A DNA stretch of 64,000 nt, taken from Hyphomicrobiales bacterium. GTDB lineage: Bacteria > Pseudomonadota > Alphaproteobacteria > Rhizobiales > Rhizobiaceae. The notes beneath the pieces are model-generated. The model saw only the letters and a list, made by a program, of their open reading frames with translations, was not told the DNA's origin and searched no databases. This document shows, piece after piece, positions 17,727-27,824 of this stretch. Position 1 is the stretch's first letter; the number at the start of each line of letters is the position of its first letter. The position numbers and the translations under genes were made by a program. Location of the stretch: positions 62,001 through 126,000 of the forward strand of contig UBXM01000010.1 of the NCBI GenBank assembly GCA_900469445.1, in the 5' to 3' direction.

Positions 17727-18653
17727 ATGGCTGAAATCACCGCTGCACTGGTGAAGGAACTGCGCGAAAAGTCTGGCGCAGGCATGATGGACTGCAAGAA
17801 GGCGCTGACCGAAAACAACGGCGACATCGAAGCAGCAATCGACTGGCTGCGCGCCAAGGGCATTGCCAAGGCCGACAAGAAGTCGGGCCGTACGGCTGCC
17901 GAAGGCCTGATCGGCGTTGCCTCGACCGGCACCAAGGCCGTTGTCGTTGAAGTCAACTCCGAAACCGACTTCGTTGCGCGTAACGACGCCTTCCAGGCCA
18001 TGGTTCGCGGCGTTGCTGACGTTGCACTCACCACCGACGGTACCGTTGAAGCCGTTGGCGCTGCGATCTACCCGGAAACCGGCAAGACCGTCACCGACAC
18101 GATCAAGGACGCTGTTGCCACGATCGGCGAAAACATGAACCTGCGCCGCTCGGCCGCGCTCGAAGTGGAAGATGGCGTTGTCGCCACTTACATCCACAAC
18201 GCTGCCGCTGACCGTCTCGGCAAGCTCGGCGTTCTGGTTGCGCTGAAGTCGACCGGCAACAAGGACGCTCTCAACGCAATCGGCCGTCAGGTCGCCATGC
18301 ACATTGCTGCAACGGCTCCGCTGGCCGTCCGCGCTGAAGAAGTCGATGCTGTCGTCGCCGAGCGCGAACGCAACGTCTTCATCGAACAGTCGCGCGAATC
18401 CGGCAAGCCGGAAGCCATCATCGAGAAGATGGTTGAAGGCCGCATGCGCAAGTTCTTCGAAGAAGTTGCCCTTCTTTCGCAGGCTTTCGTCATCAACCCC
18501 GACCTGACCGTCGGCGAAGCCGTCAAGGCTGCCGAAAAGGAAGTCGGCGCGCCGATCGAAGTTACCGGCATGGCCCGTCTTCTCCTCGGCGAAGGCGTCG
18601 AAAAGGAAGAGACCGACTTCGCAGCTGAAGTCGCTGCTGCTGCCAAGGGCTGA
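17727..18653 (+). CDS. tsf: Elongation factor Ts
   Basis: Nucleotide-exchange factor for EF-Tu, 308 residues. The N-terminal UBA-like region contains [19 protein letters not shown], the first EF-Ts signature, and the core carries the [10 protein letters not shown] motif that inserts into EF-Tu. Start ATG follows AAGAGG. Genes rpsB and tsf are adjacent in nearly all bacteria. Confidence 0.98.
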   Translation: MAEITAALVKELREKSGAGMMDCKKALTENNGDIEAAIDWLRAKGIAKADKKSGRTAAEGLIGVASTGTKAVVVEVNSETDFVARNDAFQAMVRGVADVALTTDGTVEAVGAAIYPETGKTVTDTIKDAVATIGENMNLRRSAALEVEDGVVATYIHNAAADRLGKLGVLVALKSTGNKDALNAIGRQVAMHIAATAPLAVRAEEVDAVVAERERNVFIEQSRESGKPEAIIEKMVEGRMRKFFEEVALLSQAFVINPDLTVGEAVKAAEKEVGAPIEVTGMARLLLGEGVEKEETDFAAEVAAAAKG

Positions 18654-18683
18654 TTTCGTCAGCTAATACAGTGAAAACGATGG

Positions 18684-18708
18684 GGGCACCGGTGACAAGC
18701 CGGTGCCC
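18684..18708 (+). terminator. Hairpin between tsf and pyrH
   Basis: Nine-base stem GGGCACCGG / CCGGTGCCC with loop TGACAAG, 30 bases after tsf. It is followed by TTCGTG rather than a clear U-run, so it may be a weak terminator or a processing/stabilising hairpin. Confidence 0.5.
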
Positions 18709-18768
18709 TTCGTGTATCGCCAAGCCGTTTGATCTCTCCGTTTCCGTTTCGCTTTTCAAGGAGCCGTC

Positions 18769-19491
18769 ATGTCGTCTCAGCCCATCTACAAGCGCGTCCT
18801 TCTCAAGGCCTCCGGTGAGGCTCTCATGGGTAGCCAAGGGTTTGGCATCGATGTTGCGGTGGTGGACCGCATTGCTTCCGATATTGCCCAGGCACGGCGC
18901 ATGGGCGTCGAAGTCGGGGTGGTTGTCGGCGGCGGCAATATTTTCCGCGGCGTGGCCGTAGCCTCCAAGGGTGGCGACCGGGTGACCGGTGACCACATGG
19001 GCATGCTGGCGACCGTGATCAACGCGCTGGCGCTCGCCACCTCGCTGCGCAAGCTCGATATCGATACGGTGGTTCTTTCCGCCATCGCCATGCCGGAAAT
19101 CTGCGAGAGCTTCTCGCAGCGCCAGGCGCTTCATCACATGGCGCAGGGCCGGGTGGTGATTTTCGCCGGTGGCACCGGCAATCCGTTCTTCACCACCGAT
19201 TCTGCAGCGGCGTTGCGTGCCGCCGAAATCGGCGCCGAAGCAATCTTCAAGGGTACGCAGGTGGACGGCATCTATTCCGCCGACCCGAAGAAGGATCCGA
19301 ACGCCACCCGTTTCGACGCGCTGACCCATAGCGAAGTCCTGGAAAAGGGCTTGGCCGTCATGGATGTTGCCGCAGTTGCGCTCGCCCGCGAAAACCACAT
19401 TCCGATCGTCGTCTTCTCGATCCATGAGCCGGGCGGCTTTGCGCAGATCTTGACCGGCGGCGGCCTCAAGACGATCGTATCCGATAACTGA
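18769..19491 (+). CDS. pyrH: UMP kinase
   Basis: Amino-acid-kinase-fold enzyme of 240 residues that phosphorylates UMP to UDP. The N-terminal phosphate-binding segment YKRVLLKASGEALMG and the glycine-rich VVVGGGNIFRG are diagnostic, as are GGTGNPFFTTDSAA and the uridine-binding GTQVDGIYSADPKKD. AAGGAG precedes the start. Between tsf and frr, in the conserved order. Confidence 0.98.
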   Translation: MSSQPIYKRVLLKASGEALMGSQGFGIDVAVVDRIASDIAQARRMGVEVGVVVGGGNIFRGVAVASKGGDRVTGDHMGMLATVINALALATSLRKLDIDTVVLSAIAMPEICESFSQRQALHHMAQGRVVIFAGGTGNPFFTTDSAAALRAAEIGAEAIFKGTQVDGIYSADPKKDPNATRFDALTHSEVLEKGLAVMDVAAVALARENHIPIVVFSIHEPGGFAQILTGGGLKTIVSDN

Positions 19492-19554
19492 GAAAACTAC
19501 CGCGAACTTTCTGCCGATCAGAAAGCGCGCCGATAACAAGATGGAGTTCCAACG

Positions 19555-20115
19555 ATGAGTGGATCAGTCGATCTCAATGACATCAAGCGCCGCATGGAAG
19601 GCGCCGTGAATGCTTTCAAGAGCGATATCGCTTCCTTGAGAACCGGTCGCGCTTCGGCCAACGTTCTCGATCCAATCACCGTCGAAGCCTATGGTTCGCG
19701 CGTGCCTTTGAACCAGGTCGCAAACATTACGGTGCCGGAGCCGCGGATGCTGGGCGTATCCATCTGGGATAAGTCGATGGTTCGCGCGGTGGAAAGCGCC
19801 ATCCGCGAATCGCATCTCGGCCTCAACCCGATCGTCGATGGGCAGAATCTTCGTATTCCGCTGCCTGAGCTCAACGAAGAGCGCCGCAAATCGCTGGTCA
19901 AAGTTGCGCACGATTATGCCGAAAAGGCGAAGGTGGCTGCTCGCCACGTGCGCCGCGACGGCATGGACGGCCTGAAAAAAGCCGAAAAGGACGGCGTAAT
20001 CGGCCAGGACGACAGTCGTGCCCAGTCGGAAAAGGTTCAGAAGATGACCGACGAGACGATTTCTGAAGTCGACCGCTTGCTTGCGGATAAGGAAAAGGAA
20101 ATCATGCAGGTCTAG
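19555..20115 (+). CDS. frr: Ribosome recycling factor
   Basis: Splits post-termination ribosomes with EF-G. At 186 residues it has the usual length and shows the tRNA-like two-domain layout: helix region with [15 protein letters not shown], the beta-domain [17 protein letters not shown], and a long C-terminal helical region with [18 protein letters not shown]. Sits 63 bases after pyrH. Confidence 0.98.
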   Translation: MSGSVDLNDIKRRMEGAVNAFKSDIASLRTGRASANVLDPITVEAYGSRVPLNQVANITVPEPRMLGVSIWDKSMVRAVESAIRESHLGLNPIVDGQNLRIPLPELNEERRKSLVKVAHDYAEKAKVAARHVRRDGMDGLKKAEKDGVIGQDDSRAQSEKVQKMTDETISEVDRLLADKEKEIMQV

Positions 20116-20164
20116 GTTGGGTGCCTTTTTCCCTCCCTCGGCCGTTGAAGGAATTGCATAGGAC

Positions 20165-20908
20165 ATGCTGACGCCAGATATTGCGATCATTCCGCAGCAC
20201 GTTGCCATTATCATGGATGGCAACGGCCGGTGGGCTAACAAGCGTGGTCTTGCCCGGACGATGGGACACAGCAAGGGTGTCGAGGCCGTCAAGGAAACCG
20301 TCAGGGCTGCTGGCGAACTTGGTATCCGCTACCTGACGCTGTTTGCGTTCTCATCCGAAAACTGGAACCGACCGGAAGCAGAGGTGAGCGATCTGCTCGG
20401 GCTTCTGCGTCGTTTCATCCGTCGTGACCTTGCGGAACTGCACCGCGAAAACGTGCGCATCAAGGTGATCGGCGAGCGCGACAAGCTGCGCGGCGATATT
20501 TTGCCGCTTCTCCTGGAGGCGGAGGAAACGACGCGCAACAATACGGCGCTGACGGTGGTGATCGCGTTCAACTACGGCTCCCGCGATGAAATCGCGCGAG
20601 CAACCGCAAGGATTGCCGAGAAGGTCAAGGCAGGGCTGCTCGATCCGGCAACGATCAGCGCCGAGACGATCAACGATCATCTCGATACCGCAGGCATCCC
20701 CGATCCGGATCTCATCATCCGTACGAGCGGTGAGGAGCGACTTTCGAACTTCCTGCTCTGGCAGGCTGCCTATTCGGAATTCGTCTTTCTTCCCGACTAC
20801 TGGCCCGACTTCAATCGCGACCTCTTCGTTGAGGCGCTGAAGATCTACGCCTCGCGTGATCGACGCTTTGGCGGTTTGTCTGCGATACCTGCGGCGGTCG
20901 TGGGCTGA
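20165..20908 (+). CDS. uppS: Isoprenyl transferase (undecaprenyl diphosphate synthase)
   Basis: Cis-prenyltransferase of 247 residues that builds undecaprenyl diphosphate, the lipid carrier for peptidoglycan and O-antigen. The catalytic aspartate is D18 in [10 protein letters not shown]. Other conserved parts are [12 protein letters not shown] and the C-terminal [19 protein letters not shown]. The stop overlaps the cdsA start by one base (TGATG). Confidence 0.96.
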   Translation: MLTPDIAIIPQHVAIIMDGNGRWANKRGLARTMGHSKGVEAVKETVRAAGELGIRYLTLFAFSSENWNRPEAEVSDLLGLLRRFIRRDLAELHRENVRIKVIGERDKLRGDILPLLLEAEETTRNNTALTVVIAFNYGSRDEIARATARIAEKVKAGLLDPATISAETINDHLDTAGIPDPDLIIRTSGEERLSNFLLWQAAYSEFVFLPDYWPDFNRDLFVEALKIYASRDRRFGGLSAIPAAVVG

Positions 20909-21741
20909 TGGGACGCGAGCTGAAGCTTCGTATCGTATCCGCCATCGTGCTGGCTGTCGTCGTCCTGGCGGCAACATGGATAGGCGGATGGGCGTTTAAT
21001 CTCGTGGCAGCGGTCATTGCGCCGCTGATCTATTTCGAATGGTCCACGATTGCGGGCCTTTCCGAGCGGGATTTCAAGACGAACGCGTTTGGCTGGCTGA
21101 TCGTTCTGCTCATCTCCGGCAATATCGTGCTGGGGGGAGGTGACCTTTCCATGCCGCTTCTTTGCGGCGGTGTCCTGACTGCGATATTTCTGGTGCTTCT
21201 CGGCCGGGGCTCATGGTGGCTTCCGGGCGGCATCGTCTATGCAGGGCTGAGCGGTATTTCGCTTGCCGCGATCCGCGGCGACAACCAGGCCGGCTTCGTT
21301 GCCACACTCTTCATCTTCGCCGTCGTGTGGGGCACGGACATCCTGGCCTATTTCGTCGGTCGCGCTATCGGCGGCCCGAAGCTTGCGCCGCGAATCTCGC
21401 CCGGCAAGACATGGTCGGGTGCAATCGGTGGAACCGTGGCGGGCGTGGCGGCCAGTGGTCTGCTTACGCTTGGCGTATTTTCACGGCTTTCTTTGTGGAC
21501 GATGGCGCTTGCCTTTCTCCTGTCGGTCGCCAGTCAGATAGGTGATCTGTTCGAATCCTTCATCAAGCGGCGCTTCGGCGTCAAGGACAGCAGTCACCTC
21601 ATCCCTGGACACGGTGGCGTGATGGACCGGGTTGACGGCTTGGTTTTTGCCTGTTTTGCCGTATTCCTGTTGACGCTTGTGGACGCGGCCATGAAGGGCC
21701 ATGTTAGCAATTCGGTCGCAGCTTTCATCTTCGGTCTGTAG
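20908..21741 (+). CDS. cdsA: Phosphatidate cytidylyltransferase
   Basis: Integral membrane enzyme of 277 residues that makes CDP-diacylglycerol, the precursor of all phospholipids. Several hydrophobic segments precede the CDP-alcohol signature near the C-terminus, FIKRRFGVKDSSHLIPGHGG followed by DRVDG. Coupled to uppS by a shared A. In E. coli the dxr gene can lie near this block; here rseP follows cdsA directly after 39 bases. Confidence 0.95.
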   Translation: MGRELKLRIVSAIVLAVVVLAATWIGGWAFNLVAAVIAPLIYFEWSTIAGLSERDFKTNAFGWLIVLLISGNIVLGGGDLSMPLLCGGVLTAIFLVLLGRGSWWLPGGIVYAGLSGISLAAIRGDNQAGFVATLFIFAVVWGTDILAYFVGRAIGGPKLAPRISPGKTWSGAIGGTVAGVAASGLLTLGVFSRLSLWTMALAFLLSVASQIGDLFESFIKRRFGVKDSSHLIPGHGGVMDRVDGLVFACFAVFLLTLVDAAMKGHVSNSVAAFIFGL

Positions 21742-21780
21742 GGTGGCGACCAGCCCCGGTATCGTAAAGCGGAAATATTG

Positions 21781-22902
21781 ATGGCCATCCTCGGTTTCAT
21801 AACGGGCTATATCATCCCGTTTATCCTCGTTCTCTCCCTGCTCGTCTTCGTCCACGAGATGGGGCATTATCTCGTGGGGCGATGGAGCGGAATTCGGGTT
21901 ACTGCCTTTTCGGTGGGCTTTGGTCCGGAGCTGATCGGTTTCACCGACAGTCACGGGACGCGCTGGAAGCTGTCGGCCATTCCGCTTGGCGGATACGTGA
22001 AATTCTTCGGTGACGAAGATGCGTCGAGCCTTCCCGATGCCTCAAGTGTCGCTCATATGAGCGAGGCCGACAGAGCGCAGACGCTCGCCGGGGCGAAGTT
22101 GTGGAAACGGGCGGCCACTGTTGCCGCCGGGCCCATCGCCAATTTCATACTTGCGATCGTGATTTTCGCGGTGCTGTTTTCCGTCTACGGCAAGATGATC
22201 GCCGATCCGGTCGTTGCGGAAGTGCGCCCGGACAGCGCCGCTGCTGAAGCCGGTGTCTTGGTGGGGGACCGCCTTGTTGCGCTCGATGGCAGCAAGGTTT
22301 CCACCTTCGAGGAAGTGCGTCGTTATGTCAGCATTCGGCCCGATACGTCGATCGTCGTGACCGTCGAGCGAGACGGCCAGGATCTCGATCTGCCCATGGT
22401 GCCGAAGAGCACCGAGATCACCGATCAGTTCGGCAACAAGGTTGAACTCGGCCTGATCGGCATCGTTACCAACGAACAGCGCGGCAATTTCCGGCTTGTG
22501 ACATTCACGCCGCTGGAGGCTGTGGGTGAGGGCGTGAAAGAGACCGGTAATATCATCACCGGCACGTTCCGCTATCTCGGCAACCTGGTGACGGGCCGGA
22601 TGAAGGCCGATCAGCTTGGCGGTCCGGTTCGTGTGGCTCAGGCTTCGGGGCAGATGGCAACGCTCGGCTTTGCTGCCGTCATCCAGCTTGCTGCCGTCCT
22701 GTCTGTTTCCATTGGACTTTTGAACCTTATGCCGGTTCCGGTGCTTGACGGCGGCCATTTGGTTTTCTACGCAATAGAAGCTGTGAGGGGGAGGCCCCTG
22801 GGTGCCGGAGCCCAGGAGATCGCATTCCGTATCGGTCTTGCGATGGTACTCAGTCTGATGGTGTTTGCCACCTTCAACGATATCACCAACCTTATTGGCT
22901 AA
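21781..22902 (+). CDS. rseP: RIP metalloprotease RseP (site-2 protease family)
   Basis: Inner-membrane intramembrane zinc protease of 373 residues (MmpA in Caulobacter). The zinc site HEMGH is at residues 25-29 in the first transmembrane helix, and the third ligand lies in the C-terminal NLMPVPVLDGGHLVFY. Between them is a PDZ-type domain (VRPDSAAAEAGVLVGDRLVA). RseP enzymes cut anti-sigma factors and leftover signal peptides. ATG at 21781 is preferred to an in-frame TTG one codon earlier. Between cdsA and bamA, the usual place. Confidence 0.96.
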   Translation: MAILGFITGYIIPFILVLSLLVFVHEMGHYLVGRWSGIRVTAFSVGFGPELIGFTDSHGTRWKLSAIPLGGYVKFFGDEDASSLPDASSVAHMSEADRAQTLAGAKLWKRAATVAAGPIANFILAIVIFAVLFSVYGKMIADPVVAEVRPDSAAAEAGVLVGDRLVALDGSKVSTFEEVRRYVSIRPDTSIVVTVERDGQDLDLPMVPKSTEITDQFGNKVELGLIGIVTNEQRGNFRLVTFTPLEAVGEGVKETGNIITGTFRYLGNLVTGRMKADQLGGPVRVAQASGQMATLGFAAVIQLAAVLSVSIGLLNLMPVPVLDGGHLVFYAIEAVRGRPLGAGAQEIAFRIGLAMVLSLMVFATFNDITNLIG

Positions 22903-23096
22903 GCGAGCTGCGGGTGAATAAACCGATTATTCACCATGTTTCCAATGTTGCGTGACCTCAAGGCCACGCTTCAAAAGGAAGTAAATAGAAATTAACGCGA
23001 TAGCTTGCTTGTAGGGCAAAAGAAGGTAAAACGACACACGTGGCCGGAGTCGGGCTCCACCCGCCGAGGGACAACGGGAAAAGGTAAGAATTGAAA

Positions 23097-25433
23097 ATGA
23101 AGGCTGGTTCAAAGTTTTTGAACGCGGTGTCGGCGTTTGCGCTGTCTGCTAGTGTTGTTGCGTCGGGTTCTGGCGTCATGGTGCTTGCAAGTGCTGCGAG
23201 TGCCGAAGCTGCTGTCATCCGCAGCGTTCAGGTGCGTGGCGCTCAGCGCGCCGGCGAAGAAGCTGTTCGCTCCAACCTCACGATCCAACCCGGTGTTGCC
23301 TTTTCCGGTGCTGATATCGACGAATCGGTAAAGCGTCTTTACGCGACCGGTTACTTCTCCGATGTGAAGATCAGCGTTTCCGGCAGCTCGCTTGTCGTGA
23401 GCGTTGCTGAAAACGAGCTGGTCAACCAGGTTGTGTTCAACGGCAACCGCAAGATCAAGGACGATAAGCTCGCTGGCGTCGTGCAGACGCAGCCGCTCGG
23501 CCCATACAGCCAGGCGATGGTCAATGCAGACATCGAGCGTATCCGTACCGCCTATTCGCAGATCGGTCGTAGCGACGTCGAGATCACGACCCAGACGGTC
23601 AATGTCGGTCAGGGTCGCGTCAATATTGCTTTCGTGATCAACGAAGGCGACCGTACGAAGATCGCGGACATCAGTTTTGTCGGCAACCAGGCTTATGGCG
23701 ACGGTCGACTGAAGGCTGTCATCATCACCAAGGAATCCGGTCCGCTGTCCTTCCTGACCCGTAAGGATGTCTACAGCCCGGACAAGCTGCGCGCCGACGA
23801 AGATGCGCTGCGCCAGTTCTATTACAATCACGGTTACCCGGATTTCCGCATCATCTCTTCCGATGCGCAGCTCGATGCCGCGACAAACAAGTACACGATC
23901 AACTTCACGGTTGAAGAAGGTGCGCGTTATCAGTTCGGCGACGTCAATGTCGAATCGAGCGTGGAAGGTGTGTCCGGCGAAGAGCTGCAGGGCCTCGTCG
24001 AGACCAAGCCGGGCGCGGTCTACGATGCCCGTGAAATCCAGAAGTCGATGGAAGCCATTTCCAAGCAGGTTTCGTCGAAGGGCTATCCTTTCGCACGCGT
24101 CACTCCGCGTGGTGACCGTAACCTTCAGACCAACACGATCGGCGTCTCCTACATGGTCGACCAGGGCGAGCGCGCCTATGTCGAACGTATCGAGATCCGC
24201 GGCAACACCCGTACGCGTGACTATGTCATTCGTCGCGAGTTCGATTTCAGCGAAGGCGATGCCTTCAATCAGGAAATGATCTCTCGTGCCAAGCGTCGTC
24301 TTGAAGCGCTCGGCTACTTCACGTCGGTCAATATCTCGACCACGCAGGGTAGTGCAGGCGACCGCGTCGTCGTCGTCGTGGATGTCGAAGATCAGTCCAC
24401 CGGTTCGTTCGGTATCGGTGCCGGTTACTCTGCAGGCGGTGACGGCTTCATTCTCGAAGCTTCGGTCGAAGAGAAGAACTTCCTCGGCCGCGGTCAGTAT
24501 GTCCGCGTTGCTGCCGGTGGTGGTCTGAACGATTCGCGCACCTACTCGCTGTCCTTCACCGAGCCTTATTTCCTCGGTTATCGTCTGGCTGCAGGCTTTG
24601 ACGTGTTCCGCAGCGAAACCTCGTCGAACGATAACTACGACTATTCGGAACAGGGCTTCACGCTGCGCGTGACGGCGCCGATCACCGAAGATCTGGCGAC
24701 GACGTTCCGCTACACCTACAAGCAGATCGAATACGATAGCGACGGCGACGATTTGGCCGAGCTGTCGCCGATCTATCAGGATCTCGTCGATCACGGCAAA
24801 TATACGCAGTCGTCGGTTGCCCAGACTCTGACCTACAATACGCTGGACAGCCAGACTATGGCCCGTGAAGGTATCTACGCGACCTTCACGCATGAATTCG
24901 CCGGCCTGGGTGGCGATTCCGAGTTCTACAAGATCTCTGGACGTGCTCGTTACTTCCATACTTTGTCGACCGAGGCCGATCTCATTGGCTCGATCGCAGT
25001 CGGCGCAGGGCATGTTTTCGGCACGGGTGACAATCTGAACGTCTTTGACCAGTTCACGCTGGGTGGCCGTCAGGTTCGCGGTTTCGACAACAACGGTATT
25101 GGTCCGCGCACGAAGGACGATGGCGACGCGCTCGGTGGTACGACCTACTTCACCGTCTCTGCTGATGCGTCCATGCCGATGCCGGCTGTTCCGGAAGATA
25201 TCGGTCTGCGCCTGGCGGCGTTCGCTGATGCCGGTACGCTTTATGGTAACGACGTCGATACGACTGGTACCGCTATCGAAGGCACGGGCATGTCCTGGCG
25301 CGCGTCCGTTGGTGTCGGCGTCATGTGGGCTTCGCCGTTCGGTAACATCCGCATGGACTATGCGATCCCGGTCCTCAAGGAAGACTTCGACGAGACCCAG
25401 GAATTCCGCTTCAGCATGGCGAACCAGTTCTGA
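23097..25433 (+). CDS. bamA: Outer membrane protein assembly factor BamA
   Basis: Central pore of the beta-barrel assembly machine, 778 residues. It has a signal peptide, five POTRA-type repeats over roughly residues 45-420 (for example NRKIKDDKLAGVVQTQPLG and GNTRTRDYVIRREFDFSEG), and a C-terminal 16-stranded Omp85 barrel with GGRQVRGFDNNGIGPR, the conserved VRGF-type lid region, ending in phenylalanine. A TTG at 23091, six bases after AAGG, is an equally plausible start that adds two residues. Confidence 0.96.
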   Translation: MKAGSKFLNAVSAFALSASVVASGSGVMVLASAASAEAAVIRSVQVRGAQRAGEEAVRSNLTIQPGVAFSGADIDESVKRLYATGYFSDVKISVSGSSLVVSVAENELVNQVVFNGNRKIKDDKLAGVVQTQPLGPYSQAMVNADIERIRTAYSQIGRSDVEITTQTVNVGQGRVNIAFVINEGDRTKIADISFVGNQAYGDGRLKAVIITKESGPLSFLTRKDVYSPDKLRADEDALRQFYYNHGYPDFRIISSDAQLDAATNKYTINFTVEEGARYQFGDVNVESSVEGVSGEELQGLVETKPGAVYDAREIQKSMEAISKQVSSKGYPFARVTPRGDRNLQTNTIGVSYMVDQGERAYVERIEIRGNTRTRDYVIRREFDFSEGDAFNQEMISRAKRRLEALGYFTSVNISTTQGSAGDRVVVVVDVEDQSTGSFGIGAGYSAGGDGFILEASVEEKNFLGRGQYVRVAAGGGLNDSRTYSLSFTEPYFLGYRLAAGFDVFRSETSSNDNYDYSEQGFTLRVTAPITEDLATTFRYTYKQIEYDSDGDDLAELSPIYQDLVDHGKYTQSSVAQTLTYNTLDSQTMAREGIYATFTHEFAGLGGDSEFYKISGRARYFHTLSTEADLIGSIAVGAGHVFGTGDNLNVFDQFTLGGRQVRGFDNNGIGPRTKDDGDALGGTTYFTVSADASMPMPAVPEDIGLRLAAFADAGTLYGNDVDTTGTAIEGTGMSWRASVGVGVMWASPFGNIRMDYAIPVLKEDFDETQEFRFSMANQF

Positions 25434-25436
25434 TCA

Positions 25437-25462
25437 TTTCCGGCCGCGAAAGCGGCCGGAAA
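25437..25462 (+). other. GNRA-loop hairpin between bamA and lpxD
   Basis: Eleven-base perfect stem TTTCCGGCCGC / GCGGCCGGAAA with a GAAA tetraloop, four bases after the bamA stop. There is no U-run, so it is more likely an mRNA-stabilising or processing element than a terminator. It could let bamA be expressed at a different level from the downstream lpx genes. Confidence 0.6.
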
Positions 25463-25484
25463 ACTGTTCTGGAGCTTTAGCCTT

Positions 25485-26552
25485 ATGGACCAAAACAATT
25501 TTTTCCCGCCCCATGATGGCGTTAGCTTGCGTGAGCTGGCCGCCCATCTTGGGGCTGAACTTTTGGATGATGCCGCCGGTGATCGTCTGATCCGATCTGT
25601 GGCGCCCGTTGCGCGTGCCCAGCAAGGTCAGGTCTGTTACATCCTGTCGCGCAAAAGCCGGAAGGAGCTCGAAACCTGCATGGCGTCGGCGATCCTGTGT
25701 GATCCCGGTCTTGCAAGTATCGTTCCCGCGCATATCGCTGTGCTGCAAACGAAGACACCGCATTCGGCCTTTGCAATGGCCGGGGCGCTGCTACACCCGG
25801 TGGCAATGCGGCCGAGCCCCGTGACATCCGAAGGAGATGGCATCTCCGCGGCTGCCTATGTCGATCCGACAGCACAGCTGGAAGACGGCGTGACGGTGGA
25901 GCCCATGGCGGTTATCGGCGCACGCGCGCATGTCGGTTCCGGCACGCGTGTCGGAGCCGGTGCAATTATTGGTGCGGATGTCCAGATCGGGCGCAATTGC
26001 AGCATAGCTGCCGGCGCTAGTGTCGTTGCCGCGCTGATCGGCAACAATGTCATCATCCATAATGGAGCCCGTATCGGGCAGGATGGTTTCGGTTTCGCGC
26101 CGGGACCGCGTGGCATGTTGAAAATCGTGCAGATCGGCCGGGTGATCATCCAGGATAATGTGGAGATCGGCGCGAATACGACGATTGACCGCGGCGCCAT
26201 GGACGATACCGTCATCGGCGAAGGCACAAAAATCGACAATCAGGTTCAGATTGCCCATAACGTTCATATCGGACGCCATTGCGGCATCGCTTCGGGGGCT
26301 GGCATTGCGGGATCGACGAAGATCGGCAATGGAGTCTTGATCGGAGGCGCATCCGGCATAAATGGACATATTTCCATTGGCGACGGCGCTCAGATCGCTG
26401 CAATGAGTGGCGTTGTGGCGGATATCCCGCCCGGCGTTACATATGGCGGAATACCGGCGCGACCGATGAGGGATTTTCTCCGCGAGATGGCGGAAAAGAT
26501 GAGCCAAGTGGACGACAGGGCAAAACGCAGAGGAGAGAAAAACAATGACTGA
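25485..26552 (+). CDS. lpxD: UDP-3-O-acylglucosamine N-acyltransferase
   Basis: Third enzyme of lipid A synthesis, adding the N-linked hydroxy-acyl chain. The 355-residue protein has the uridine-binding N-terminal domain, then a long left-handed beta-helix of hexapeptide repeats (e.g. [20 protein letters not shown]) with the catalytic-His region [16 protein letters not shown], and a short C-terminal helix. skp, found between bamA and lpxD in enterobacteria, is absent. The 3' end overlaps fabZ by eight bases. Confidence 0.97.
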   Translation: MDQNNFFPPHDGVSLRELAAHLGAELLDDAAGDRLIRSVAPVARAQQGQVCYILSRKSRKELETCMASAILCDPGLASIVPAHIAVLQTKTPHSAFAMAGALLHPVAMRPSPVTSEGDGISAAAYVDPTAQLEDGVTVEPMAVIGARAHVGSGTRVGAGAIIGADVQIGRNCSIAAGASVVAALIGNNVIIHNGARIGQDGFGFAPGPRGMLKIVQIGRVIIQDNVEIGANTTIDRGAMDDTVIGEGTKIDNQVQIAHNVHIGRHCGIASGAGIAGSTKIGNGVLIGGASGINGHISIGDGAQIAAMSGVVADIPPGVTYGGIPARPMRDFLREMAEKMSQVDDRAKRRGEKNND

Positions 26553-27012
26553 TGAGACCAAGCCGGAGCTCGGCGCGGCCGATATTCAGGAAATCATGAC
26601 GCTTTTGCCTCATCGCTATCCTTTTCTGCTCGTTGACAAGATCATCGATATCGACGGCGATAATTCGGCTGTCGGCATCAAGAACGTGACGGCCAACGAA
26701 CCGCAATTCCAGGGACACTTTCCGGAGCGTCCGATCATGCCGGGTGTTCTTCTCGTCGAAGCGATGGCACAGACCGCCGGTGCTATCTGTGCACGCAAGG
26801 AAGGCGAAAGCGGCAATCTCGTCTACTTCATGACGATCGACAATGCCCGCTTCCGCAAGCCGGTCGTGCCGGGCGACCGGGTGGAGTTCCATGTCGTGAA
26901 GCAGAAGCAGCGCGGCAATATCTGGAAGTTCCATTGCGATGCCAAGGTCGAAGGCGTGCTGGTTGCCGAAGCCGATATCGGTGCGATGATCGTCCGTAAG
27001 GAAGGCGAATGA
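26545..27012 (+). CDS. fabZ: 3-hydroxyacyl-ACP dehydratase FabZ
   Basis: Hotdog-fold dehydratase of fatty-acid elongation, 155 residues. The catalytic pair is H58 in [13 protein letters not shown] and E72 in LLVEAMAQ, spaced 14 residues apart as in the family. The N-terminal [14 protein letters not shown] is also typical. Competes with LpxA for hydroxyacyl-ACP, which fits its position in the lpx operon. Overlaps lpxD and lpxA. Confidence 0.97.
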   Translation: MTDETKPELGAADIQEIMTLLPHRYPFLLVDKIIDIDGDNSAVGIKNVTANEPQFQGHFPERPIMPGVLLVEAMAQTAGAICARKEGESGNLVYFMTIDNARFRKPVVPGDRVEFHVVKQKQRGNIWKFHCDAKVEGVLVAEADIGAMIVRKEGE

Positions 27013-27824
27013 GCACGATCGCAGCCAGCGCCCGGATTCACCCGCTTGCGGTCGTTGAAGACGGCGCTGTCATCGGTGAGAATGTCGTTGTCGGGCCGTT
27101 CAGCCATGTTGGACCTCACGTCGTGCTCAAGGACGACGTGGAGCTGGCTTCCCATGTCGTGGTGACCGGCAAGACTGAGATCGGCAAGGGTTCCCGTATC
27201 TTTTCAATGGCAGTTATCGGCGGGGTGTCTCAAAGCCTGCACGAAGCCGGTGAAGATTCGACGCTCACGGTCGGCGATAATTGCGTTATGCGCGAAGGCG
27301 TCACGATGAATACCGGCACGGTCGGTGGCGGTGGCAAGACGGTTGTCGGCGACAATTGCCTGTTTCTTGCCAACAGCCATGTTGCGCATGATTGCCAGCT
27401 CGGCAGTGGCATCATCTTGTCCAATAACGTGATGCTTGCCGGGCATGTGCAGGTGGCCGATCGCGCCATTCTGGGCGGTGGCTGTGCCGTGCATCAGTTT
27501 TCGCGGATCGGTCGCCAGGCCTTTATCGGTGGTCTTTCGGCGGTCAACTATGATGTCATTCCCTACGGCATGCTGAACGGCAATCCCGGTGTTCTCGGCG
27601 GCTTGAACGTGGTCGGCATGACGCGTGCGGGCATGGATAAGCAGACGGTCCATCGTGTGCGTCGCGCCTTCAAGGACATCTTTGACGGTGAAGGCAATGT
27701 CCGAGTGAATGCGGCAGCTGTTCGCGATACCTATCTCGATTGCGCCGAAGCGATGGAGATCATCGATTTCATCACCGCCGACAGCGATCGCGCAATTTCC
27801 TCTCCCTTCCGCAGGAAGGGATGA
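27009..27824 (+). CDS. lpxA: UDP-N-acetylglucosamine O-acyltransferase
   Basis: First enzyme of lipid A synthesis, 271 residues. Hexapeptide beta-helix with the catalytic histidine at H127 in [10 protein letters not shown], and the C-terminal helical domain. The start overlaps fabZ by four bases (ATGA), and the stop overlaps lpxI in the same way. Confidence 0.97.
   Translation: MSTIAASARIHPLAVVEDGAVIGENVVVGPFSHVGPHVVLKDDVELASHVVVTGKTEIGKGSRIFSMAVIGGVSQSLHEAGEDSTLTVGDNCVMREGVTMNTGTVGGGGKTVVGDNCLFLANSHVAHDCQLGSGIILSNNVMLAGHVQVADRAILGGGCAVHQFSRIGRQAFIGGLSAVNYDVIPYGMLNGNPGVLGGLNVVGMTRAGMDKQTVHRVRRAFKDIFDGEGNVRVNAAAVRDTYLDCAEAMEIIDFITADSDRAISSPFRRKG

Noticed and set aside
23109-25013. A 634-codon open frame opposite bamA
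   Set aside because: Antisense shadow of BamA; biased composition and no domain.
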